Assembly: GCF_048066115.1 (NCBI RefSeq)
Contig: NZ_JBLTYX010000006.1
Coordinates: 186,001 to 250,000 of the forward strand
Length of the DNA stretch: 64,000 nt
Direction: 5' to 3'
DNA from: Niveispirillum sp048066115
GTDB taxonomy: Bacteria; Pseudomonadota; Alphaproteobacteria; Azospirillales; Azospirillaceae
The notes beneath the pieces are model-generated. The model was not told where the DNA came from. It did not search any database and saw only the letters and a list, made by a program, of their open reading frames with translations. Both the position numbers and the translations under genes were made by a program. Below are positions 1 to 6,674 of this stretch, in pieces. Each line of letters begins with the position of its first letter. Within the stretch, counting starts at the first letter, position 1.

Positions 1-162
1 GCCGGCTTGATAGGTGCGATTTCACGTTCCTCGCGCCATCACTTGCGCTATGATGGGAATGAAAACCGATCCGGTTCTCCCGGTCCCATGACCGGCTTCC
101 CGCAAAAGGCGGGCCGGGCCCCTGAAAATCAGCCCCGGAAATGGCGTCAGCAATCGAGTTTG
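1..162. other. non-coding flank upstream of the flagellar promoter
   Basis: No convincing gene is seen. The stretch holds GC-rich inverted segments (around 85-125, with CCCGC and GCGGG arms) that could be the end of a transcription unit lying outside the window. Open frames here run straight into the sigma-54 promoter and lack family-like protein sequence, so they are treated as chance frames. Confidence 0.4.
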
Positions 163-178
163 TGGCGCGGAAATTGCA
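163..178 (+). promoter_or_regulatory. sigma-54 (RpoN) -24/-12 promoter of the flgB operon
   Basis: The sequence TGGCGCGGAAATTGCA matches the RpoN consensus TGGCAC-N5-TTGC. The invariant GG (164-165) and GC (176-177) are exactly 10 bases apart. The expected start site is near 189, giving a leader of about 55 nt before flgB at 246. Class II/III flagellar operons of alphaproteobacteria are commonly RpoN-dependent; the specific activator (FlbD- or FleQ-like) is not encoded in the window. Confidence 0.82.
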
Positions 179-245
179 TGTATTTTGGTCTGGAAATGGC
201 ACTCAATCGGGCGCCGATCAGGGTCGAGGATGGAAGGGTTTCGCC

Positions 246-650
246 ATGGATCTGAAGGATAGCGGCATATTCCGCATGATGTCGGACAAGATGGCCTGGC
301 ACAATCAGCGGCAGGAGGTTCTGTCCAAGAACATCTCCAACGCCGATACGCCGGAATTCCGTCCCCACGACCTGGTGGAATTCGACTTCAAGAAGCAGCT
401 GCGCAATACCGCGCGCATGCAGCTGGCGGGGTCGGAATCCGGGCATCTGAAGGGCACGATCCCCGACAAGGCGGGTTTCAAGGATGGGGAGGAACGTAGC
501 CCCTATGAGACCGCGCCCGCCGGCAATGCCGTGGTCCTGGAAGAACAGATGATGAAGGTCGGCCAGAACGCCATGGAGTACCAGACCGTGACCAACCTGT
601 ATCGCAAGCAGGTGGGCATGCTGAAGACCGCGATGACGCCGCCGCGCTGA
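246..650 (+). CDS. flgB: flagellar basal-body rod protein FlgB
   Basis: 134-residue proximal rod subunit of the flagellar basal body, exported by the flagellar type III apparatus to the periplasmic rod. The N-terminus carries the rod-family signature LSKNISNADTPEFRPHDL (about residues 25-42), and the C-terminal heptad-rich helix (EYQTVTNLYRKQVGMLKTA) is the usual rod-assembly segment. The ATG at 246 is chosen because the upstream part of the open frame contains the sigma-54 promoter; it is preceded by a purine-rich GGAAGGG. It is first in an operon with flgC, fliE, fliQ, fliR and flhB. Length fits the family. Confidence 0.95.
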   Translation: MDLKDSGIFRMMSDKMAWHNQRQEVLSKNISNADTPEFRPHDLVEFDFKKQLRNTARMQLAGSESGHLKGTIPDKAGFKDGEERSPYETAPAGNAVVLEEQMMKVGQNAMEYQTVTNLYRKQVGMLKTAMTPPR

Positions 651-667
651 GGCGGATGGAGTTAGGG

Positions 668-773
668 CCAGCGGTCGCTTGTGACCGCTGGAGGCCGCCA
701 ACCGGCGGCCCGGCACCACTTGGTGCCGCAAGCCAAGCCGCCATCTGGCGGCGCCCGGCGCCTGAGGGAACGA
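668..773 (+). repeat. structured four-hairpin element, copy A (flgB-flgC spacer)
   Basis: Four consecutive perfect hairpins: H1 CCAGCGGTC/GACCGCTGG (668-676/683-691); H2 GGCCGCC-AACC-GGCGGCC (693-710); H3 CGGCACC-ACTT-GGTGCCG (711-728); linker CAAGCCAAG (729-737); H4 GCCGCC-ATCT-GGCGGC (737-752). The tail at 753-773 (CGGCGCCTGAGGGAACGA core) is identical to copy C. It starts 17 nt after the flgB stop, and its tail runs into the flgC ribosome binding site (AAGGAGAGG). The same architecture recurs at 1543-1650 and 48799-48907 with different stem sequences. A structured RNA or a mobile palindromic repeat are both possible; there is no run of T, so a plain intrinsic terminator is unlikely. Confidence 0.75.
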
Positions 774-785
774 GAAGGAGAGGTC

Positions 786-1199
786 ATGGACCTGATGAAT
801 TCGATGGCGGCATCGGCCGCGGGCATGAAGGTGCAGGGCACGCGCCTGCGCGTCATCGCCGAAAACCTGGCCAACGCCAATTCCACCGCCCCCTCGCCGG
901 GCGACCTGCCCTATCGCCGCAAGGTGGTGCTGTTCCAGAACGCCCTGGACAAGCAGATGGAAACCGATCTGGTCAAGGTGAAGAAGATCGACGTGGATCG
1001 CAGCGACTTCCAGCGCCGCTATGATCCCGGCCATCCCTCCGCCGATGCCGACGGCTATGTGCTGCTGCCCAACGTCAATTCCCTGGTCGAAAGCATGGAC
1101 ATGCGCGAGGCGCAGCGTTCGTACGAGGCCAATTTGAACACGCTGGACGCCACGCGTTCGATGATCATGCGCACGGTCGACCTGCTGCGTTCCAACTGA
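786..1199 (+). CDS. flgC: flagellar basal-body rod protein FlgC
   Basis: 137-residue proximal rod protein, partner of FlgB in the periplasmic rod. The N-terminus has the rod motif IAENLANANSTA (about residues 24-35), and the C-terminus has the conserved NSLVESMDMREAQRSYEANL segment (about 99-118) shared by rod and hook proteins. The ATG at 786 sits 3 bases after AAGGAGAGG, part of which overlaps the end of structured element A. Cotranscribed with flgB (135-nt spacer) and fliE (34-nt spacer). Length and order are normal for alphaproteobacteria. Confidence 0.95.
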   Translation: MDLMNSMAASAAGMKVQGTRLRVIAENLANANSTAPSPGDLPYRRKVVLFQNALDKQMETDLVKVKKIDVDRSDFQRRYDPGHPSADADGYVLLPNVNSLVESMDMREAQRSYEANLNTLDATRSMIMRTVDLLRSN

Positions 1200-1233
1200 T
1201 TAAGCCTCGTTTTCGGACAGGAAGGACTAAGCC

Positions 1234-1542
1234 ATGGCCATTCCCTTCAGCGGTGCCGCCGCCGCCTATGCCAGTGCCGCCACGCGTGGCCTGAACGCGC
1301 CCGCCAAATCGGGTGCCGCCGAGGGGCCATCCTTCGGCGACATGCTGGAAAGTGCCGCGACCCAGTCGATCCAGACCATGCACAAGGGCGAGGAGATGAC
1401 GGCCAAGGGCATCGTCGGCAAGGCCGACCTGGCCGATGTGGTGAACGCCGTCACCAATGCCGAGGTGACCTTGCAGGCCGTGGTCAATGTCCGTGACAAG
1501 GTGATCTCCGCCTATCAGGAAATCCTGCGCATGCCGATGTGA
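1234..1542 (+). CDS. fliE: flagellar hook-basal body complex protein FliE
   Basis: 102-residue FliE, the adaptor between the MS ring and the proximal rod. The C-terminal half (KADLADVVNAVTNAEVTLQA, then VNVRDKVISAYQEILRMPM) is the diagnostic family region and ends with the typical Q-E-I-x-R-M-P-x. The N-terminal third is Ala-rich and poorly conserved, as usual. A good AGGAAGG site precedes ATG 1234. The stop codon at 1540-1542 is followed immediately by structured element B. Confidence 0.95.
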   Translation: MAIPFSGAAAAYASAATRGLNAPAKSGAAEGPSFGDMLESAATQSIQTMHKGEEMTAKGIVGKADLADVVNAVTNAEVTLQAVVNVRDKVISAYQEILRMPM

Positions 1543-1650
1543 TACCAATGGTCAAATATTTGACCATTGGTACGGCGGCAACCGCCGCCGCGCGCCACGT
1601 GGCGCGAAGCCAAGCCCACGGATGTGGGCGACGGCGATTGAGGGGCGTGA
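1543..1650 (+). repeat. structured four-hairpin element, copy B, opening with a 30-bp perfect palindrome (fliE-fliQ spacer)
   Basis: Begins with a perfect 30-bp palindrome (1543-1572; half-site TACCAATGGTCAAAT) directly after the fliE stop. This corresponds to H1 of copy A with AT replacing GC on both arms. Then H2 CGGCGGC-AACC-GCCGCCG (1573-1590), H3 CGCGCC-ACGT-GGCGCG (1591-1606), linker AAGCCAAG (1607-1614), H4 GCCCAC-GGAT-GTGGGC (1614-1629), and a diverged tail containing GGCG..TGAGGG. Same order and spacing as copies A and C; paired changes keep every stem intact. It lies inside the flagellar operon, so it would be transcribed. Confidence 0.75.
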
Positions 1651-1672
1651 AAGGCGGGAACCGGGATTTATC

Positions 1673-1969
1673 ATGAACGAGGCCGAGGCCATTGAGATCG
1701 TGCGCGACGCGCTGTTCACCACGATCATCGTCAGCTTGCCGCTGATGCTGATCGCGCTGGTGGTCGGTCTCGCCATTTCGCTGTTCCAGGCGCTGACACA
1801 GCTGCAGGAACAGACCCTGACCTTCGTGCCCAAGATCCTGATCCTGTTCACGGCCATGGTGTTCCTGCTGCCCTTCATGAACGGGCACTTGCGGACCTTC
1901 ACCGAGCGGATCATGGACCGCATCGTGGCGGTGGGGACCAGCGTCGACAGCCAGGATGGCGGCGGATGA
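1673..1969 (+). CDS. fliQ: flagellar export apparatus protein FliQ
   Basis: 98-residue inner-membrane component of the flagellar type III secretion gate (FliPQR-FlhB). Two hydrophobic helices are evident (about 14-35 and 50-70), separated by the conserved FQALTQLQEQTLTFVPKI segment typical of FliQ/SctS. It is slightly longer than the usual 88-90 residues because of a short Gly-rich C-terminus (DSQDGGG). ATG 1673 is chosen over upstream codons because the frame upstream lies in element B. Its TGA overlaps the fliR ATG (ATGA), indicating translational coupling. Confidence 0.94.
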   Translation: MNEAEAIEIVRDALFTTIIVSLPLMLIALVVGLAISLFQALTQLQEQTLTFVPKILILFTAMVFLLPFMNGHLRTFTERIMDRIVAVGTSVDSQDGGG

Positions 1970-2733
1970 TGTCGCTGGACACGGTCCTGGGCGGGTCGGT
2001 CTATGCGTTCCTGATGATCTTCGTGCGCCTGGGTTCCGCCTTCCTGATCATGCCGGGCTATGGCGAACAATATGTGTCGCCGCGCATCCGGCTGCTGTTC
2101 GCGCTGGCCGTGTCTTTCCTGCTTCTGCCCATCCTGCTGCCGCAGATGCCCAAGTCACCGCCCAGCCCGGCGGACCTGACCCTGCTGATCATTGCCGAAG
2201 CCATGATCGGCATCTTCCTGGGCACCATCACCCGCATGCTGATGTCGGCACTGGAAACGGCGGGAATGCTGATCGCCAACCAGGTGGGCTTGTCGGCGGC
2301 CCAGGCCTTCAACCCGGCCCTGTCGTCACCCGGCAATCCGGTTTCCGCGATCCTGGGCGTGCTGGCCCTGATGCTGATCTTTGCCACCGACATGCACCAT
2401 ATGCTGCTGCTGGCCGTGGTGGACAGTTACAGTCTGTTCCAGCCGGGGCAATGGCTGCCCATTGGCGACGTGGCCCAGCATCTGACCCGCATCATGGCCG
2501 ACAGCTTCCTGATCGGCATGCAGCTGGCGGCACCCTTTACGGTGATCGGCTTGTTGTTCTACCTTGGCCTGGGCCTGATCTCGCGGCTGGTGCCGCAGAT
2601 CCAGGTATTCTTCGTGGGCGTGCCCATCCAGATCATCCTGGGCCTGCTGCTGCTGGGCCTCAGTCTGATGGCGCTGATGACCTTCTGGCTGACCCGGTTC
2701 GAGGGGCAACTCGTCAACATCCTGCAGCTGTGA
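1966..2733 (+). CDS. fliR: flagellar biosynthetic protein FliR
   Basis: 255-residue polytopic membrane protein of the flagellar export gate. The sequence has the family hallmarks FVRLGSAFLIMPGYGEQYVSPRIRLLFALA (about 19-48) and SAAQAFNPALSS (about 109-120), with about six membrane segments. The start overlaps the fliQ stop (ATGA at 1966-1969); a second ATG lies at 1969. Followed 10 nt later by flhB. FliR and FlhB are separate here, not fused as in some clostridia. Confidence 0.94.
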   Translation: MMSLDTVLGGSVYAFLMIFVRLGSAFLIMPGYGEQYVSPRIRLLFALAVSFLLLPILLPQMPKSPPSPADLTLLIIAEAMIGIFLGTITRMLMSALETAGMLIANQVGLSAAQAFNPALSSPGNPVSAILGVLALMLIFATDMHHMLLLAVVDSYSLFQPGQWLPIGDVAQHLTRIMADSFLIGMQLAAPFTVIGLLFYLGLGLISRLVPQIQVFFVGVPIQIILGLLLLGLSLMALMTFWLTRFEGQLVNILQL

Positions 2734-2743
2734 GGCGTAGCGC

Positions 2744-3823
2744 ATGGCCGAGGATACGGATGATGACAGCAAAACAGAAGACCCAACCGGAAAGCGCCTG
2801 GCCGATGCGCGCGACAAAGGCCAGGTGCCGAAATCCCAGGAATTCAGCCATCTCTTCGTGCTGGGTGCCTCGCTGGTCCTGATCCTCATGGTCCTGCCCT
2901 GGTCGTTCGGGCGGATATCGGTCAGCCTGCTGCCCTTCATCGAACAGCCGCACGCCATCATCATGGATGGCGGGGGGCTGGAAAATGTCCTACGGGACCT
3001 GGTGACCAGTGTCGTGATCTCCATGGCCGTGCCGCTGATCATGCTGGTGGTGGCGGTGGTCCTGGCGTCTGTCGTCCAGGTCGGGTTCCTGTTCACGACG
3101 GAGAAAGTGTTCCAGTTCGACCTTTCCCGCCTGAACCCGCTGCCAGCCCTGGCTCAGAAATTCTCCATGAAGAACCTTGTGGAGTTTCTGAAGTCACTGG
3201 CCAAGCTGGTCATCGTCAGCATCGTCATCTACATCATGCTGCGGCCGCTCTGGGGTTCGGTCGATCATTTCATCGCCATGTCGATGATCGATATCGTCAA
3301 GGAAACCCAGCATCTGTCGGCGAAGATCATCTTCGCGGTGCTGCTGGTCCTGCTGGTCCTGGGCGGGGCCGATTACCTTTACCAGCGCTTCAGTTTCATG
3401 AAGCAGATGCGCATGACCAAGCAGGAGGTGAAGGAGGAGTTCAAGCAGGCGGAAGGCGATCCCCTGATCAAGGGCAAGATTCGCCAGCTGCGCATGGAGC
3501 GCGCCCGTAACCGCATGATGGGCAATATTCCCACCGCCGACGTGGTGGTGACCAACCCCACCCATTACGCCGTGGCCCTGAAATACGACCCGGCCCTGAT
3601 GGGCGCCCCCACCGTGGTGGCCAAGGGCGTGGATCACCTTGCCATGCGCATCCGCGAGATCGCGGAGGAGAACGATGTGCCGCTGATCGCCAATCCGGCG
3701 CTGGCCCGCGCGCTCTATGCGTCGGCCGAGGTGAACGAGGAAATCCCGGCCGACCATTACAAGGCGGTGGCGGAGATCATCTCCTACGTCTTCAAGATGA
3801 AGCGCAAGCCCATCCCCCGATAG
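2744..3823 (+). CDS. flhB: flagellar export substrate-specificity switch protein FlhB
   Basis: 359-residue FlhB. Four hydrophobic segments fill the N-terminal 210 residues. The cytoplasmic domain holds the autocleavage motif N271-P272-T273-H274 (DVVVTNPTHYAVALKYD), the site that switches export from rod/hook to filament substrates. The N-terminal EDPTGKRLADARDKGQVPKSQEF is the classical FlhB start. Last gene of the operon begun at flgB; no flhA lies in the window. The next gene, cckA, begins 76 nt later, so it may have its own promoter. Confidence 0.96.
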   Translation: MAEDTDDDSKTEDPTGKRLADARDKGQVPKSQEFSHLFVLGASLVLILMVLPWSFGRISVSLLPFIEQPHAIIMDGGGLENVLRDLVTSVVISMAVPLIMLVVAVVLASVVQVGFLFTTEKVFQFDLSRLNPLPALAQKFSMKNLVEFLKSLAKLVIVSIVIYIMLRPLWGSVDHFIAMSMIDIVKETQHLSAKIIFAVLLVLLVLGGADYLYQRFSFMKQMRMTKQEVKEEFKQAEGDPLIKGKIRQLRMERARNRMMGNIPTADVVVTNPTHYAVALKYDPALMGAPTVVAKGVDHLAMRIREIAEENDVPLIANPALARALYASAEVNEEIPADHYKAVAEIISYVFKMKRKPIPR

Positions 3824-3899
3824 TCACCCTCCTAACTGCCTGTCGCGCCTGACAATCCCGATGTTGTAGATTGGTGAAGTCCGTCGCCAGCCCCCACCG

Positions 3900-6116
3900 G
3901 TGTCCCTCATGCGCAAAAGCAGCCCCGTTGCCCGCCCCGGCCTGAACCCGACCGCGCGTGCCGCCGGTTTGTGGGCATTGGCGCTGGTGCTGGTGGCCAT
4001 TGCCGCCATGGTCTATCTGGCGCGGCTGGACGGGCCGCCGCCGGCCGAATGGCCGGCGGGCTTGCGCGGTGGCATCGTGGTGTGGCTGGCCGGTGGCCTG
4101 CTGGCGCTTGGCGGCATCACGCTGGTGCGTGGCGTGGCATCACGGGCAGGGGTCACGGAGGAACGCCGCCATCTTCTGGCCCGCGGGATGGAGGCGGCGT
4201 CGGTCCCCATGGTCATCGTGGGGCCGGACGCAAGGGCCGTGCATTACAATCCGGCCTTCCGCGATCTGGCACAGCCGGGAACGCGGCTGCCGTTGGATGC
4301 GCTGGGAGCCGCCGGCGGAACGGGACTGGCCCCGCTGGAGATCAAGCGCCTGACAGCTGCGGTGGAACGGGGGATTGCCGCCGACACAATCCTGACCTTC
4401 GGCGATGGGCGTCATTTCCGGCTGACCGCCCGGCCACTGGATGGCAATCCCGGATATTCCGTCTGGCAGGCGGAGGCGACGTTGGCTCCGCTGCCTGCCA
4501 TCGCCGAACCCGATCCATTGCCGGAACCCATCCCTGCCGCCGACAGCACGGAAATGGAACGGCTGTGCGGTGAGCTGGCGCGGATCGAGGAGCGGTTCCG
4601 CCGCTTCTTCGACTATGCGCCCATCGGCATCGCCCTGGTCGATGCCGATTTCCGGCTGGCCGAATGCAACGATACCGTCCTGGCGCTAAGCGGCCTGTCG
4701 CGTGACGATGCGCAGGGCCGGCCGGTCACCAACCTGTTCAAGCGCGACCAGCGCAACGCCATCCAGCAGCGTCTGACCGCCATCCGCGACGGGGCCGACG
4801 GCCACCCGGCGCATGAGGCGCAGTTGCGCGGCAGCCACGGGCCCATCGTGCATCTCTATGCGCGCCGCGCCGATGGCGGGCCGGGGGGTGGGCCAGAGGG
4901 CGGGGCAGGGCTGGTCCTGCATCTGGTGGACATGACCAACCAGAAGAACCTGGAGGCGCAGTTCGTCCAATCGCAGAAGATGCAGGCCATCGGCCAGCTG
5001 GCCGGCGGCGTGGCGCATGATTTCAACAATCTCCTGACGGCGATGATCGGTTTCTGCGACCTGCTGCTGCTGCGGCACAAGCCGGGCGACCATTCCTTCA
5101 CCGATATCATGCAGATCAAGCAGAATGCCAACCGCGCCGCCAACCTGGTGCGCCAGCTGCTGGCCTTCTCCCGCCAGCAGACATTGCAGCCACGCGTCCT
5201 GTCGGTGACCGATGTGCTGGCCGAACTGTCGAACCTGCTGCGCCGGCTGATCGGTGAGAATATTGAACTGCGCATGATGCATGGCCGCGATCTGGGCCTG
5301 GTCAAGGTTGACCAGGGGCAGCTGGAGCAGGTGATCATCAATCTCTGCGTCAATGCCCGCGACGCCATGATCGACACCGGTGGAAGGCTGACGGTCGTCA
5401 CCTCCAACCTGCATGTCGCCGACCCGGTGCAGCGGGCGACGGAGACCATGCCGCCCGGCGATTATGTGGTGATCGAGGTCATCGATACCGGCGTGGGCAT
5501 CCCGTTGGAAAACCTGCAGCGCATCTTCGAGCCGTTCTTTTCCACCAAGGAGCTGGGGTCGGGCACCGGCCTGGGCCTGTCCACCGTCTATGGCATCGTG
5601 CGCCAGACGGGCGGCTTCGTCTTCGTCGACAGCGCGCCGGGCGATGGGGCGAAATTCTCCATCTACCTGCCCCGCTACCAGGAGGATGGCGCCCAGGCCG
5701 CCGCCGTGGAAAAGGCGGAGAAGGGGGCGGCCGACCTGACCGGCACTGGCCGTATCCTGCTGGTGGAGGATGAGGATGCCGTCCGCGTCTTCTCCGCTCG
5801 CGCCCTGCGCAACAAAGGGTACGAGGTGGTGGAGGCCAAGAGCGGGGAGGCGGCGCTGGAACTGCTGCGTGCGCCCGACCGGCCCGATGTGGACCTGATC
5901 GTCACCGATGTGGTGATGCCGCAGCTGGACGGCCCCGCCATGATCCGCGCCGTGCGCGACTTCATGCCCGACGTGAAGGTGATCTTCATCTCCGGCTATG
6001 CCGAGGAAAGGTTCCGCAGCTCCGTCGGCGGCGGGGAGGTGGTGGAATTCCTGCCCAAACCGTTCAGCCTGAAACAGCTGGCGGGGAAGGTGAAGGAGGT
6101 CATGGAGCGGGAGTAG
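3900..6116 (+). CDS. cckA: CckA-type hybrid sensor histidine kinase/response regulator
   Basis: 738-residue membrane hybrid kinase. In alphaproteobacteria CckA phosphorylates ChpT, which feeds the master regulator CtrA and the degradation adaptor CpdR. Order: two membrane segments (about 22-42 and 55-78), PAS-like regions (about 100-180 and 228-345), dimerisation helix with phosphoacceptor His373 in GGVAHDFNNLL, ATPase domain with NLCVNARDAM, DTGVGIP and GTGLGLSTVYGIV, and a C-terminal receiver with Asp670 (VTDVVMPQLDG) and KPF. The start is GTG 3900; ATG 3909 is an alternative. Lying behind flhB suits control of motility and cell cycle. A CtrA-type box is present at 26778. Confidence 0.9.
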   Translation: MSLMRKSSPVARPGLNPTARAAGLWALALVLVAIAAMVYLARLDGPPPAEWPAGLRGGIVVWLAGGLLALGGITLVRGVASRAGVTEERRHLLARGMEAASVPMVIVGPDARAVHYNPAFRDLAQPGTRLPLDALGAAGGTGLAPLEIKRLTAAVERGIAADTILTFGDGRHFRLTARPLDGNPGYSVWQAEATLAPLPAIAEPDPLPEPIPAADSTEMERLCGELARIEERFRRFFDYAPIGIALVDADFRLAECNDTVLALSGLSRDDAQGRPVTNLFKRDQRNAIQQRLTAIRDGADGHPAHEAQLRGSHGPIVHLYARRADGGPGGGPEGGAGLVLHLVDMTNQKNLEAQFVQSQKMQAIGQLAGGVAHDFNNLLTAMIGFCDLLLLRHKPGDHSFTDIMQIKQNANRAANLVRQLLAFSRQQTLQPRVLSVTDVLAELSNLLRRLIGENIELRMMHGRDLGLVKVDQGQLEQVIINLCVNARDAMIDTGGRLTVVTSNLHVADPVQRATETMPPGDYVVIEVIDTGVGIPLENLQRIFEPFFSTKELGSGTGLGLSTVYGIVRQTGGFVFVDSAPGDGAKFSIYLPRYQEDGAQAAAVEKAEKGAADLTGTGRILLVEDEDAVRVFSARALRNKGYEVVEAKSGEAALELLRAPDRPDVDLIVTDVVMPQLDGPAMIRAVRDFMPDVKVIFISGYAEERFRSSVGGGEVVEFLPKPFSLKQLAGKVKEVMERE

Positions 6117-6128
6117 GGAATGGTTGCT

Positions 6129-6223
6129 GCCGTAGGTCAGGTCGAGGCGAAAGCCGAGCCCTGACGGAAAAGCCATTTGCCAACCCTGTCAGGGCTTGCC
6201 TACGGCTCGACCTGACCTACGGC
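6129..6223. repeat. palindromic repeat (REP/BIME-like), copy 1
   Basis: Perfect 18-bp terminal inverted repeats GCCGTAGGTCAGGTCGAG (6129-6146) and its complement (6206-6223). Each arm contains an inner hairpin (GTCAGG...CCTGAC). Related copies lie at 30515-30606 and 62295-62376. The right arm forms the last codons of the membrane-protein gene 6189-6602. It resembles REP/BIME elements mobilised by RAYT transposases; no such transposase is in the window. Confidence 0.8.
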
Positions 6224-6602
6224 TATCAGCCATTCTGCGTCGCCATGCGGCGACAGTCACCATTACCAGCGGCAGCAACGCCGCAAGATCAACCAGGGCG
6301 ATGGTCCGCAGCGGTCCCTCCGGCAGCCCGGCCTGGGTATAGACGCCCAGGAAACCCAGGATGCTGATGGCGACGATGATCGAGCAGACGCGGCGTGACG
6401 GTGGATCGAACACCGCGAACAGGGAAACCACCATTACAGCCAGGAACAGCGCGCCCCGATGGATGATGAGCACCGCCACCGGCCCCTGCGGATCGACCCC
6501 ATAAAGCCGCAAGGCCAGTTCGGGCGCCACCAGCACCGAGGCGGGCAGGATATGGATCAAAGCCAGAATGATCCACGCCGTCTTGCACCAGGTTCCGCCC
6601 AT
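6189..6602 (-). CDS. small integral membrane protein of unknown function
   Basis: 137 residues with about four hydrophobic segments (WIILALIHILPASVLVAPELA, VAVLIIHRGALFLAVMVVSLFAVF, VCSIIVAISILGFLGVY and LVDLAALLPLVMVTVAA). I do not recognise a functional family. ATG at 6602 is preferred over an in-frame GTG at 6614 because GGAGG lies 5 nt before it. The last ten or so codons (ADSRRSGRAVGKP) are encoded by palindromic repeat copy 1, so the natural C-terminus was probably changed by repeat insertion. It converges on cckA and lies downstream of ppx on the same strand. Confidence 0.6.
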   Translation of the reverse strand: MGGTWCKTAWIILALIHILPASVLVAPELALRLYGVDPQGPVAVLIIHRGALFLAVMVVSLFAVFDPPSRRVCSIIVAISILGFLGVYTQAGLPEGPLRTIALVDLAALLPLVMVTVAAWRRRMADSRRSGRAVGKP

Positions 6603-6674
6603 CGCTCCCTCCACCTTGAAGACAAGGTTGAGGTTAGGCCGGTGGAAAACCCATCGCGATTACCTGTCAGGTAA

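Noticed and set aside
1..255. 82-codon frame before flgB
   Set aside because: It overlaps the sigma-54 promoter and flgB start and has no recognisable protein features.
3824..3899. CtrA or sigma-54 promoter for cckA
   Set aside because: The 76-nt gap has no TTAA-N7-TTAA and no GG-N10-GC arrangement with good flanks.
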